In this document: positions 1 to 12,035 of the stretch, one piece after another
Numbering within the stretch: position 1 is the first letter of the stretch
Layout: every line of letters begins with the position of its first letter
Origin: Epiperipatus broadwayi
Taxonomy: Eukaryota > Onychophora > Udeonychophora > Euonychophora > Peripatidae
Reading direction: 5' to 3'
Assembly (NCBI GenBank): GCA_028023455.1
Contig: JAQFVV010012508.1
Location: 3,343,877-3,407,876, forward strand
DNA length: 64,000 bases
Notes under the pieces: generated by a model
Told to the model about the DNA's origin: nothing
Database searches by the model: none
The model's input: the letters and a program-made list of their open reading frames with translations, nothing else
Made by a program: the position numbers and the translations under genes

Positions 1-2885
1 ATTAATACCAGTAACTCTTTTGTTGATGTACTATTCAAATAACTATTCTGCCTTTGACTGGCCAGTTGGTGTTTTTTTATTCCGTCCAATAAAACATTTC
101 CTGATTATGAGTTTTTTTTTTCCACAAGTACTTATTTTTCAGAATCAAAATTTATATCACAAATATTGTCAATTACTCAACTATTATTATATGCTTTTAT
201 TACATGCATTTAAATGTTTTTATATTAACTTGCCCTGACTGTCTTTGTTAGGATGTCCACATTTTTATACTATAAGTAATAAAAATATAAGCTAGGATAA
301 AGTTTTAAAATAGCATAATAATAATAATTAATTTGAATTATAAACTATAAATTTAATATAATTGAAGCTACGAAGCTATATATATATACTGCCTGTTTGC
401 ATGTTAAAAATTAAGTGAATGTTTTAATATTTTTTTCTAAATAAAAATTAAATATCTATTATATATACACAGATAAAATACAGTATATTTAATTATAAAT
501 TTATTTTTGTTAAAAACCGAATATTTTTCTGAAGTTTGTATAAAGAAAAAGATAATTGATTCTAAATTTATTTTAAAAAAATAGTTTAAAAGCAAACGGT
601 GTTAAAAGATGGAAATGACACTCTAGAAAAAGTAATTAAAATGCTTGTAAACAGATTACTAGATTAAATTTTAAGAGAAGTGATTAAAATAAGTTAATTA
701 AAAAGGCTGTTGTTCCTATTCAAAAATAAGATCTTGCAAACAGAGTATTGGACAAATAAATTCAGAATGGAGTTATCTATAACCAATAAGTCAAAGGATC
801 CGAACGACAAGAGATTGATTCGAATTTTACTGTTAACTCAAAATTGAATAAATAGTGATGGAAATTATCTTTTTATTATTCGATCTTTGGTCTTTTATTT
901 TTCCATCATTATTCTGAATTTATTATTCTATCTTGAATTTTTTATCTTTCTATTATTCTATTTTGATCCTGCCAGAAATTATTATTCTGCCTGTGATTAT
1001 CACTCTGCCATTATTACTATTCTGGTTTAATTTTTATCTGCTAGTTCCAGAAGATTAACCATGCAAGAGTAGACAGGCCATTATCTGCTTCACTCTGAAA
1101 ATCTGGCAGAGGCCAGACCAAAAAACCCATTGCTAAGTCATGACAAAAAAGCCATCACAGAAAAAAACATCTGAATCTGATTTCTGCTATGTATCCACCT
1201 TAGAAGAGGAAAAAGCTGATTTCCAGTCCCACAGGAAAACTACCTGCTAAACCAAGACTTAATTGATATGTGTGCATCCCAAATGAATGTTGAATAGTGA
1301 TTTAAACCTTCACCCACCATAGCTAAGGTTAAGAATCAACTCTGTCAATAACTAAAGACTAAACCTGACTTTTGAAAGAATAAGTATAAACTTTCAATTA
1401 AACTTTAGTTAATTATTATTTCTGTTCTAATGAAATATGGTAATGAATAATTATGTAATTAATCTGTTTGTCAACAGGTATGGCAAGAGATTGCAGTTCA
1501 TTCTATTTAAATATCATGCCATCAGTGCTAATACTAATACATTAGTTTATAAAAGGCAATTAGATTTTAATTGTGATCTCTTGCTATGCTATTAAATGTT
1601 AGTATATCAATCAGTTACTTCCACTTTATTTACTTAATAATATGTTAACTCAGTACATCTATAAATTATGAGTAGAGAAAAATTGTGCTGCACAGACAAG
1701 CTAGGTTGGGGATCTGTTCAATATATGTCAGTTATAGATAACTAGTCTTGTGTGTGAATTATTATTGATAATGTATGGCTGGTATCCATCAGTTTTGGTT
1801 ATGAGTTACATCTGATGCTCATTCTTATGTAACACATTAGTTATGAAATAAATGTACCATAATTTGTGACTTCTGATCCCTTACAATCACTATCTTATTA
1901 AACCAGTGATGTGTGGTATATGATCAATTTCTGCCACATATCCATTTTATATTCATGACATATGTGACTGTCAGACACTGTATGCTATATATGCTATAGA
2001 AGTTTAATTCCTACTTTACACATATAATTTTTTCATGCATGCATTCCTATATAACTATTGGTCGACAGATATGATTTGCTGTATTTTGCGTATTAATATC
2101 ATAACCTGTAATTGATCACAACAGTCGATTATTAAAATCAGCCTTCATTTATAAGCTTGTATCAGTTAGCATTAGAAAAATGGTGAGGATAGTAGAGAGA
2201 AGTTAGGTGTCTACAGTAGATTGGAATCCATTCAGACAATTAACGTTAATAGTATTCTACATTAATAGTATCAAATAGGAATTGGTTTTAAAATATTGAA
2301 TTATTACACCATGTATATTATATCTGTGCATAATTAAAGTTAAACTAATCTAATAAAATTTGGAAAGATTTACTTACCTTAAGTTAATGTGTAAATTAAT
2401 TAACTAAAGTCATGCTAGTGTATGTTTTGTGTTGTATATACATGAATAAATAGTGTTGTCTCATTCTTTTTAGCAGTTTGCCATCTCTATTTGCAATCAA
2501 TAGCTTAGGTAAATAATTAAGAGTCTCTTGTTTTCTCCCTGACCTTAGTGGGCTGTAAACAAAAACTTTGTCATTTTGTGATGTCAGAATGTGAATGCAT
2601 ATGTGGTTTGCCCTCGCATAGTTTGCATATGGGTTGTGCAATTATGTCAGTTACACTATATGGCCACTCCACATTAACTATTACTATTTTAGTTAATCTT
2701 ATGCATACTTATATGTATGAAGATGTATATACTTTATCAAAATATATATTTAAGTGTTTAAGTACTACATTTTATTATTTTATAAATATTACAATAATCA
2801 CACAAAATAAACAGAATCATTCTCTGGAGGGAGAGCATGTTGTAGTACATATTTCTGCCACCTGATGCTTATTGCAGGGATTCCT
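1..2885. other. AT-rich DNA, nothing recognised
   Basis: No reading frame here resembles a known protein, and I recognise none of the repeat families found later in the window. The longest frames (for example 2548-2865 on the plus strand and 2396-2641 on the minus strand) are low-complexity AT-rich translations overlapping each other on opposite strands, which fits chance open frames. Confidence 0.5.
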
Positions 2886-2887
2886 AT

Positions 2888-2992
2888 GCATCAGTCTGCC
2901 AATGAGGAATCCGTCCACATCAGTCTGCCAATGAGGGATCCCTCCACATATGTCTGCCAATGAGAGATCCCTCTGCATCAGTGTGCCAACCA
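2888..2992 (+). repeat. 29-bp minisatellite, about 4 copies
   Basis: The block tctgccaatgag recurs at 2895, 2924 and 2953, with a diverged copy at 2982, giving an exact 29-bp period. Each unit also carries a variant of gggatccctccaca. It lies just upstream of the mariner relic and is richer in GC than its flanks. Confidence 0.85.
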
Positions 2993-3065
2993 TCATTGTT
3001 GAGCAAAGTCATGGTACTGCATAATAGATGTATTTGTTAAGTGCATCTCATTTGTTTGTTATTTT

Positions 3066-3745
3066 TGTAATAGCGCAAAAGTTGGAACAATGTGAAATTC
3101 TATTTTCCGCTAAGGAAAATCACAGAGAAAATAATTGTAATGCTTGAAACAGCTTATAAGAAAGCTGCTCTTAGAAAAACACAAGTTTATGAGTGGTTTA
3201 ACGGAAGTATTAAATTCACTTCATCCCCCAAAAGAACATGGTTGATTAAAGTCCAATTTCAAGATGTTGAGGATTTTTTTCTTCATATGGCATTGTTCAC
3301 TCAGAATTTGTTCCTAATGATCAAGTGGTTTACTTACAAATTCTGACATGTTTAGGTGGTGCAGTAAAATGAAAATGTTCCTGATTTGTGATAAAGTGAG
3401 AATTGCAAGCTTCGCCATGACATTGCACCAGTGCACAAAGCCTAGAGTGAGAAACCATTTTCAATTAAAAACAGCATGAATCAGTTTATCCATCATCCAC
3501 ATTTACCCAATCTCATTCTGTATGACTTTTTTATCCCCCCCCCCCAATGAAAAAAGTGCCTCAAATAAAAGTTTGTGAATGTGAAAGTGGTGAAGAAAAA
3601 ATAATGGAGATGTTAAAGGGTATCACATTTCAAAAGTTTCGGGACAATGGACAGTAATTTGAAGGAGATTCAGTTTGTAGCATCTAAAAATAAATACACA
3701 TTTTTATTACTAAATTCCAGTTTCTTTTGGGTAACACCATATATA
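3066..3745 (+). pseudogene. mariner-family transposase relic
   Basis: This is a dead copy of a Tc1/mariner transposase, the enzyme that cuts and pastes mariner DNA at TA sites. The open stretch from 3092 reads like the mariner N-terminal helix-turn-helix, with a conserved block around AALRKTQVYEWFNG (the usual form is similar to LSRTQVFEWF). Downstream, in shifted frames, the catalytic-domain hallmarks follow in order. There is a GIVHSEFVP block near 3285, then RHDIAPVHKA near 3415 (the usual form is HHDNAPAH, so the catalytic Asp is kept but Asn has become Ile), a block matching SPDLAPCDFF near 3505, and FQKFRDNGQ then FEGD near 3630-3665. Several frameshifts and stops, plus loss of the segment between HTH and catalytic domain, show it is non-functional. 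The AT-rich tail ending in cttttgggtaacacc near 3745 resembles a mariner terminal inverted repeat; I could not find its partner on the left. Confidence 0.65.
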
Positions 3746-6417
3746 TATATTGAAGCTGTGTATATATATATATATATATGCTGGCTTCACCATTCACTGT
3801 GGACTAACTAAGACCCTAAGTCCAACCACAGTGAATGTATGTTTCTTTTTCAAACTAAATTTATCGTTTTCTCAAATAGTTGCCTAAATTAAAGAAGGAA
3901 TTGTGTTAAAGAGAAAAGATTTAATAAAATAAAATATAGAAAGTTAAAATTATATTTGCAACTATTTTTAAAATATATTTGGTAGAATTCGATAAGATAA
4001 AAATTTTCTTAATTAAATAGAATCCATTAAGAAAGGGAATTAATTAATAAAACATTTTCTGAATTAGATAAAAAAAATAGATAACAGGAAAAATTTGAAA
4101 CAACGGGCATGATTCGCTACTAATTAGCAGATTAAAAACATAATGGAAAAAAGGGTATAAATAAAGAACTTTTCTTTTGTTCTTGGTCTTATGCTTGTGG
4201 GTAACCAGTGCTGAAGGTCAGAGAGAAAATCTTAAGAATTTTGTTGGAAGAAATTTTGCTGAAAAATTAGACAATATAGCGAACTCTTGCTTGCTGTACT
4301 TACTTCAAGCTGCACTCTATTTTTTCGGCATATAAATAAAAATCCAGAAATGTGTTGCTCTGCAAAAATGCGGGGGTAACCTCTTTGCCTTCGCTCTCCT
4401 GAGCCATTCCTGAGGCCGGAGTTCTAATCATGTAAGCCAGACAGAGAACTAAAGTGTCTGCCCTGTATCCGTAAAAATCTGCCCTCAAAAACATGGAAAA
4501 ACAAATTTGAAGAACCGGGACGACCTGCAGGAAACATCTAATGAACTTATTTTGACCCACCCATCTAGTTACCGGTAACGTTCCCATAAATTATTAAAAT
4601 ATCTTTGTAATTTGCAAATTCAATCTATATTTATGTTTTTTATATATATGTTTTTTTTTTTATCTACGTATTCATATCTTGTAAAATGGTATTTCATTAA
4701 TTGCTTTCTTTTTTTTTTATATCGTAATGGGTGGGGTTTATTATATATATAATGGCAGCGATAGCTTTTATAAATTTAATTGAAAATTACTTCGTTTAAC
4801 TTTCCGCCATTATACTCCAGTAATTAAGTTATTTATTTTATATAGATGTTTTGGAAAGAAAAGGAAGCAAATCATAGAAAGTGCAAAACTCTATTTTAAA
4901 ATCAAGATTTAAATTGCTAAATATTCTATTATAAAACTTTCCAAACTTTAACTTAGTTTTTTTTATATATATATAAAAGAAAGATCCTTATCAAATGCCT
5001 GTATATTTTAGTCAATGAAGGGTTACAAATTTAAAGTTATATTTTAAAGAGCGTGAAATAAAACGTTCGCATTTATATTTTAGTAATAAGAGAGAGTACA
5101 TTTTGACAATATGTATTAAAAATTATTAAATAGCATTGGCTCAGTGTTGGTCGGTTAAACTTGAACTAAACCAATAAAATATCCGCCCACTTGTTTTGTT
5201 TTAGTAATTCAAATTTTTATAAAGGTAAAGTTACTATTTTTCTGCGGATTTTCAGTGATAGTTGAGCTTTCCTAATATATTTATATTTTGCAGAGGGTTT
5301 CTTTTTAAATTTAAAGGTCGTTGACCGTATTTATATGGCATCGTGCCTCGGGTGATCTACTGGGCCGCTCAGCATATATTACAGTGCTTCTTTTGCCAAG
5401 TTTGCTTAGGTTAACATACCTACATTCGGACCTTCTGAAAAACAAATAAATTGTTCTGGATCTCATGTCGATCTCAGTCCTTTCAATGTACGTAACTGGA
5501 CATAAGCAACAAAAACTCCGATCCTGAATCCGGGTCACGCGTTTAGCGAACGGGTTCCATTTTTCTCTCTAACCTAGTTTAGAGACGGAGAGCTATCCGG
5601 TCTTGTGTTAACCTCTTGGTAACTGTTATGTCTCGAGCCTCACAGCCCACTATATGCTCTCGCCTTTGTGCATGGTCTTGTATATTTATATTTATTAGGA
5701 AATCTTTCTCAAAATCTCATAGAAATGTTTCAATTATGGCTGGAAATTCCTGCTGGGGTCACTTTATCATTCTTCTTAAATCATAAGTAGGGCTGTGATT
5801 TAAACCTGTCCAAAGTGTTTAGTTGAGTTTGACCACCTATTTATTTCTATGTTCTCCAACCACAGAGTTAATGAATCATGTCTCTCTCTCTCTTGATTTC
5901 TTTTACGTAACACTTCCATTGGCTGGAATATTTTAAAGAAGAAATTATAACGTAAAATTTTGTCTGTTCTTATCATTACGATCAATGGATCTTTCATATA
6001 TGTCTATCCGGTTGCAGTGAAAATAGCCTGCGACACTATTAATAAAGCATTGTGTGAATTATTTTAATGTCAATAATAAAAATTTCTGTTATCTTTCATT
6101 CACTATAAATAAAACCACTTAGTATTGTTTTTCTTTTGTGACATACGTATGTACATCTGATCATTATATATGTAAAAATTCCTTTTCGTGGTCTCTTCTC
6201 TCCCTGACCACCGGGCATACATTAAGATTAAATTCTAGTGAGGTTTGGGGATTAAGTCGCTTATTAGCAATCTAGAGGAGTAGGTGAGGTTCGAACCCAC
6301 CTTTATCTGCAGCTCTAGGTTAGGTTAAAGCAGCTCTACTTTTTTTACCATTACAATATATATATATATATATATGAGTCTATTGTGTCTATACTAAACT
6401 TAATATAATTAGAAGAG
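3746..6417. other. Unassigned DNA with CpG-richer patches
   Basis: No repeat family from the rest of the window was recognised here apart from short (TA)n runs (about 3751-3780 and 6355-6375). Two stretches, about 4340-4590 and 5310-5680, are less AT-rich and contain more CpG dinucleotides than the surroundings. Minus-strand open frames sit in them (4300-4587 and 5311-5538, 95 and 75 codons), but neither translation resembles a family I know. They could be exons, a promoter region or an unrecognised element. Confidence 0.4.
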
Positions 6418-6828
6418 TCTTAAGCTCAGGCTTTCAAGTTACCCACAACTATGTACTCCATCCCATACAATCGAAACACATGGCCACATACATATGAAAA
6501 ATATATATAAACTCCAATAGCCATATTTTGTGCTTAACCAGCACACATCAGCCAATCCGCACCACCATCTCTCACACATATACCCAATCAATGCTCAGTT
6601 TACATTAAGATTTTCTATTTATCTTAATATGAACTAAGCAATGATTAGGTATATGTGTGAGAGATGGTCTGGACAAGCTGGTAGGTGCTGATTTGGCACG
6701 AAATATGTGTATTGGAGATTATTTATGTTTTTCGCATGTATTGTGGTCATGTGTTTCTGTTGTATGGGATAGAGTGTATAGCAGTGGGGAGCTTGAAAGT
6801 TTGAGTTCAAGTTCTTTCTAAATGTAGA
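6418..6828. mobile_element. FB-A foldback element, complete palindrome
   Basis: Two inverted arms of roughly 190-200 bp (6418-6610 and 6625-6828) flank a loop of about a dozen bases. The arms carry the FB-A signature blocks: the terminal actttcaa-like segment, the position of the ribozyme core, and the inner tcagtttayattaaga block. Both ribozyme cores are mutated here (CUGAUGU on the minus strand, CUGGUAG on the plus strand), so this is an old copy. No reading frame of its own. Confidence 0.8.
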
Positions 6829-7315
6829 TGTATAATATGCAATAAATTAATTATTTAAATTAATATGCACTTAAATAAATATAAGAGAAAAAAATGATTG
6901 GATAAAACTATTGGATTTAGCTAAATTTAAACAATTAATTTTTTGTTTGTTATTTATATATAGTTATTGTAAAATCAATATTGTGATAGTTTTTAAAAAT
7001 TTTGATATCAGACTTGATAAAGGAAAGATTTTGTACTGATTAGTCAGAAACCATTGTTATTACTTTATTTTTACTGATGGTGTTTTTTTTTTTGTCGCAA
7101 TCATTTCTGCAGCAATTGTTGAAAAAAATGAGAGAAATTTTTTTTTTTTTTTTTAAAAAAAAAAGGGTAATTGGTTAATTAATTGGCAGTTTGGTCAAGC
7201 TGTCTCAACATTTGAAATTGTTCTTTTTTTTTTTTTAAATTTAAATCAGTCTAACTCGATATATTAATTTTTTTTTAAATACACGGTTAACAATGTAATT
7301 CATATTTCTATTTTT

Positions 7316-7414
7316 TTTTCATGTGTCATAGCATCCGCCGGGAAGCGAACCCGCTAAACCGGGACAAATGCGTGTAAGGCAGCTGTGCTGACCTTCTCGA
7401 CCACCAACGCTTGA
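7316..7414 (-). mobile_element. Mini-SINE: tRNA-derived, poly(A) tail, TSD
   Basis: Read on the minus strand, this is a tRNA-like body beginning GCGTTGGTGGTCGAG, with an anticodon arm around GCTGCCTTACA and a T-arm region GGGTTCGCTTCCCGG. It is followed only by the short tail ATGACACATG and poly(A). The body resembles tRNA-Gly, with extra bases between the anticodon and T arms. Near-identical 15-bp target-site duplications flank it (7301-7315 and 7415-7429, catattt-y-tattttt, one mismatch), which is direct evidence of retroposition. Confidence 0.85.
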
Positions 7415-7743
7415 CATATTTTTATTTTTAGCATTCCAAAAGCAACAATTAAAAATGCAAATCGAGGAAGAAATAATTATTGATTATATAAGATTGCTCA
7501 TAGAAAAAAGAAAACTTCTGACAACATATCTTGGATTCATGTTTTTACAATGGATTCAAATCCATTATCTTTGATAAAAATAAAAATCATAAGTTTGGCT
7601 TTATAACTTTATAAAAGTTTCTCTATTATTAAATTTTTTACAAGGAGAATCCCCAAGTTATTTCTAATAAGCAATTTAGTTTCATTCTCTTTTTGCAATA
7701 ATATATAGATATATAGATATTCTTACTTGATATCTGTATTTTT

Positions 7744-7829
7744 TTTTCCTATATATCAAATGCGTTGACCGGGAAGTGAACCCGGGACAGCTGCTTGGAA
7801 GGCAGCTATGCTAACCACTAGATCAACGC
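7744..7829 (-). mobile_element. Retroposed tRNA-Gly(UCC)-like sequence
   Basis: On the minus strand the acceptor GCGTTGA pairs perfectly with TCAACGC. The anticodon loop CTTCCAA gives UCC, and the T-stem CCGGG/CCCGG is intact, so the body is close to a eukaryotic tRNA-Gly(UCC). It is about three bases short in the D arm, and the T loop TTCACTT lacks the usual G57/A58 pattern, so it is unlikely to be a working tRNA. It is followed by a tail ATTTGATATATAGG and poly(A). Direct repeats gatatct-r-tattt flank it (7729-7741 and 7830-7842, one mismatch), consistent with retroposition. Confidence 0.75.
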
Positions 7830-7886
7830 GATATCTATATTTCTTCGAAGTTATATACATAATCTTGTAATTAAATATTAATAAAT

Positions 7887-8442
7887 CATCATCATCATCA
7901 ACCATTATCAATCCACTGCAAGATAAAGATCTCTCCAAGTTCAATCCATCTCCGATTTTTAGCTTCTCTTCTCCACATCACCCCTGCACACATTCTTATT
8001 TCATCCATCCATCTCACATGTGGTCTCTTTCTGGGCCTTTTACAATCTCTTAGAATCCAGTTTAAGATTTCAATTGTCCATCTATTATCATCTCTTCTAG
8101 AAATATGTCCACTTCAGTCTTTTGATTTTTTCCAATGAAGTCAGTAACAGCTGTTTGTTCTCTTACCCATATATTGCATTTTCGATCTCTTCTTGTTATT
8201 CCCAACATGCACCTCTACATACTTCATAAGTAAAAACTGGTATAACACATTTATTAAAAACCTTCCTTTTCAAACACATAAGCATATTTCCTTTTAGTAT
8301 CAAGTTATTTCTACCAAAAGCACTCCAACCAAGTTTAATTCTATGATTAATTTCATCCACTATGCTTCCATCTGTATTAATAATCGACCAAGGTATTTGT
8401 AACTGTTAACTTCTTCTATCTCATCATAATCGATTTTTATTT
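7887..8442 (-). mobile_element. RTE-clade LINE, 5'-truncated 3' end
   Basis: The sequence is closely similar to the 3' 550 bp of the RTE element at 48040-51180. It starts at the same (ATC)n terminus and runs back into the post-RT region that encodes the RxKWxWAGH-type C-terminal block. It breaks off abruptly near 8442, a typical 5' truncation from incomplete reverse transcription. Some frame-disrupting differences are present. A retroposed tRNA-like element lies just beyond its 3' terminus. Confidence 0.9.
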
Positions 8443-8559
8443 AAATACATACAGTAACAAATATATGTAAAGTACAACTTTAAAAACTTTTCACTTAGGA
8501 GCATTTTTGATTAGCTTCATAATCTTTATCAACTAACACTAATTCTTCTTTTTAAGATA

Positions 8560-9480
8560 ATTAGAAATAGATGCAAGCTAGATTGATTATTGTATGATGA
8601 TTAAACCAATAGAAAAGAGAGGGTACATTCCATATAAGTCAATGGTACCAATATCACATAAAACAGCAGATCTGAAATCTTTTTTGTTTAGAAACAACAA
8701 TCTTTGTAAGAATACATCAATAAAAGCAAAATATTAAAATTTATACAAAGAAATTATTAAATAATGAATATAATTATCATGTATTATATAATACTATTAA
8801 ACAATTTAATAGGAAATATAAAAATAAAGATATAATTAATAAGGTTGATTCTACTAAGAATAAAAAAAAATATGGATATCAATACCATATATTTCAAATG
8901 AACAAGTAAATTTTATAAGGGAAATATATAAAGATATATGTGAAATTACATTTTATGAATCTCCTGGATTGAATAAAATAATAAATAATTCAAAAGCTAA
9001 AACCTCATTCATAAATCAAAATTGCATCATATATAAATGAAGATGTAAATGTGGCAGTGTATATATAGGGTAATCAAGATGTACATTGGAGAAAAGAGCT
9101 AAAGAATATTTGCTGATATTAAAAAGAATTAATCTATGAAGAATATATGATATGCAAGTTTCAGAAGCTATATGCCTGAAAAATATTAAGCACTCAGTTA
9201 AGGCTGAACAATTTCAAGGTTCTGTGCCTCATAATCATAGCTATATTGAAAACTGCAGTATTGTTTGTATTAGACTTGCTATATGCAAATTAGATGCAAA
9301 TGAATTAGGTAAAACTAAACAAAATTGTAATGGGAATAATAATGTTTTAATGTCAGTTGTTATTGATTATAAGAGGTTATGTATATATGATTTTAATTTT
9401 GATTATAATAATGTGAAAATATTACAAATTGAAAGAAACAATAATAAAAGGGAAAAAAGGAAGCTATGTTAAGATATACG
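8560..9480 (+). pseudogene. Probable Penelope-like retroelement relic
   Basis: No intact gene is present. Translated fragments contain a block reading CKCGSVYIG near 9045-9072, followed by a region with R and E residues spaced like TLEKRAKEYL. This is the layout of the GIY-YIG endonuclease that forms the C-terminus of canonical Penelope-like elements. Just upstream an ISNEQVNFIREIYKDI-like stretch resembles the linker that precedes that domain. A 106-codon open frame (9152-9472) follows without a family match of its own. Stops interrupt the frame. If correct, this matters because Penelope-like elements are a known source of hammerhead ribozymes. Alternative: a chance GIY-YIG-like string in AT-rich DNA. 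Confidence 0.45.
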
Positions 9481-10602
9481 TATAAGTAAGCATGACTTAA
9501 TAAATAGTCATGCAGCAAACGTTAGAATTAATGAATTGTGGGAAGGCTAGGTTTTGAAAGCATGTTTGAAGATACCTTAAAAATGAATTAGTGTTAGGTG
9601 ACAAAGACTACACAAAGCTATTGAAAGCGCTCCTAGGTGAATAAAAATTTATAAAGTTATACTTTATATATATTACTATATTTATTAACATTTAATTACA
9701 AGATTATATATATATAAGTATTAATAATAAAGCATGTTTGAAAAATGACATTTTTTTTATAAAGAATGATATCCTCTTTATTACTTGTCCTGAATTCCAA
9801 AGCCCTATTATAAGTAGACAATTAGGAAACATTTGATTGGAAAATAAAGACATTATAAAAAAATGTCATGAATATAATCTTTTTTTCTATTTATCAAAAT
9901 GTTTAAAGCCAAATAATAACTCATTAATTTTAAAATTTTAACAGAATATATTGTAATTTTTTTTTAAAAAAGAAATTAAAGGAGAAATGTTGTATCAATA
10001 ATTTATACCCATTGAGTTTATTTCTATTAAATTTTAAAAAGAAAGACTGTTATGAATAATATCTTTAAATATACAAAAGATACAATTTATTGAATGTTTT
10101 AAATGAAACATGTTATATTGCAGAGTTTCAAAATTTTAAATGTGGTAATATGCATAAAAGATGCATAATGTTTATTAAAAATATATTCATAAAGAAATAC
10201 CATTTTATTTATACAAATAAAATTTGTTGAAATTTTTAATATTAAAGAGACTATGGAGTTACATGAATAACAATATATCTTACATAAACATCTGTACTTT
10301 TTTATTGCCTGTATATAATTTTATTGAGATATGCATATATTTATTCTAAAATTGTATTTTATTCTCTATATTATCATATTTCAATAGAGCCTAGAATTTG
10401 TATATTTATTAAGATTATAATTATTTTTAATGATATAAATGTATGGAAAAATATGAACTTATGAAATAGTTCCATCAAGAATTCATCTTGGCCTTTTTGA
10501 AAAGAGAATTCATTCCTAGGCATTAAGTTAAGCATCCTACAAGAATTGAGTTAATATCACATGACTACCATTTCATATGCTTACACATTCTGTTAATAAG
10601 AG
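9481..10602. other. AT-rich DNA, nothing recognised
   Basis: No repeat or frame is supported. A short segment near 10556-10600 resembles the outer end of FB-B elements (a catgay-accatt block followed by a tatgcttacac-like block) and may be a remnant. Confidence 0.4.
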
Positions 10603-11100
10603 TAATGTGATGTGATGTGATGTGATGTACTGTAGCTTCTTCTTAAACGAAGTCAAGAATCTCTCAGCAATTTTACCAAGAAAAACTTGTTAGCTACTTA
10701 ATTTTACATTCCCCAGTCTAAGTTTTCCCATATTCTGCTTCATCCCATTTCCACAACATAATCTTTGTCAACCCTACAGCCTTTATATCTAAATTCCCCT
10801 TATCTTTTGCCAAACCCAGCATAAAAAACAATAATATACTTTCTGTATAATCACTTTTTTCATATTTATTTTTCCATAACTTCACTATATGTGCTCTTTC
10901 TGTTTTCAAGCATTTACATTCAATTAACAAATGCATAATATTTTTTATTCCTTCCTTACATAATTTACAGACTAAATCACCCATATTTTTCTATTTACAA
11001 GTTTATTCTCTTGTTGCTAAAGATCCTGTTCGAGCCTTAAACAATAAACTACTTTCCTTACTATTATCATAAATTAACTCACACCTAATATTCTGTTTAT
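10603..11100 (-). pseudogene. LINE 3' end: C-terminal zinc-knuckle fragment
   Basis: On the minus strand an 88-codon frame (10718-10984) encodes a CKLC-x8-H-x4-C motif, the C-terminal zinc knuckle found after the reverse transcriptase in several non-LTR clades. Immediately upstream, in a broken frame, is RTGSLATRE, a block commonly seen just before it in such elements. The copy ends at 10603-10627 in a pentanucleotide tract (ATCAC on this strand, about five units), the kind of short terminal repeat left by target-primed reverse transcription. A homologous fragment in the same orientation lies at 63655-64000. The clade is unresolved; it is clearly not the RTE element at 48 kb. Confidence 0.7.
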
Positions 11101-11147
11101 TTCTATATATGTTTAACTAGTTCTTCATCTCTCTAACTCCCTATTCT

Positions 11148-11530
11148 TCATACAGTAGTGCCACCAAGTGTAAGCATTTGTAATCAATGAATGCATAAAT
11201 CCCTATCTAGTGTCGCCTACTCATCCAACATTCCCAAACTAGTTTTTAGCTTGTGGCTTTCTTCAGTAAGGATCCTTGGATTTGAAAGCACTGCACCTAG
11301 ATCTTAAGATCTAATGCAATCCTCCAGAAGCCACTTTTTACCTATTTGGTAAAGATCTAAGTGCAATGCTCTCAAATCCAAAGCTCCTCATTGATGAAAG
11401 TCACAAACCGGAGATTAGTCTGGGGATGTTGGATGAATAGGCTCTAGATAGGGATTTTATGTACAAACCTTCCTGCATTCATTGATTATAAATGCTTTTA
11501 CTTGGTGGCACTACTATATGGAGAGTTTGA
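11148..11530. mobile_element. FB-B foldback element
   Basis: Arms at about 11148-11310 and 11350-11530 are inverted copies. The outer ends carry the cagtagtgcca / tggcactacta block and the inner parts the gatctaagtgcaatgctct block. Both arms include the family B hammerhead position, but both are broken. The left copy has CUGAAGA with the GAAA box changed to AAAA; the right has UUGAUGA and GGAGA. Confidence 0.8.
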
Positions 11531-12035
11531 TGCTCATTAATTGAGTTATTACTTATATATGATGGAGATAAGAAATTTTTTTTAATAAAGTATGTATTTC
11601 TATATACATACAATAAAGATGGAAAATTTCTTTATTTGTTTGATCATGTGTTCGAAGATATTTTCTACATACAAAAAAAAATCCTCTATTTTTTTTTATT
11701 AAAAAAAATATGTGAAATATCTCTACAGCTTTGGTAGCTGATATATATGCATTTTCAGATCTCATATAGAAATAATCAATTCCTCTATTTGTAGGCAAAA
11801 TCTCTCTACAATTTTGGAAGATGATAAATATGTATATTCAGACATTGCTAGCCTCAATATAATCTAAGAATGTTGTAGGCTTAGTTGAGAAGTTAACTCA
11901 AATAAATGCGAAACATTATGCAAACTACAAAGAAAATCAGAATGGATGAAAATTGTAATAAACCAAGTTTATAAATCTCATAACTAGAAAATAAATGTTA
12001 GTCTGATGTGGATTAACTATGATTTGCATAAGCAA
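11531..12035. other. AT-rich DNA, nothing recognised
   Basis: The 81-codon minus-strand frame at 11553-11798 resembles no known protein and lies in low-complexity sequence. No repeat family is evident. Confidence 0.4.

Noticed and set aside
5311-5538. 75-codon minus-strand frame as a gene
   Set aside because: No recognisable domain, splice context or homology; only the base composition is unusual.
6230-6345. tRNA-like T-arm (GTGGG-TTCGAAC-CTCAC on the minus strand)
   Set aside because: The T-arm folds, but I could not pair an acceptor stem or find an anticodon arm, so it is not callable as a tRNA or SINE.
7762-7829. Functional tRNA-Gly(UCC) gene
   Set aside because: Flanking target-site duplication, poly(A) tail, shortened D arm and altered T loop indicate a retroposed copy.
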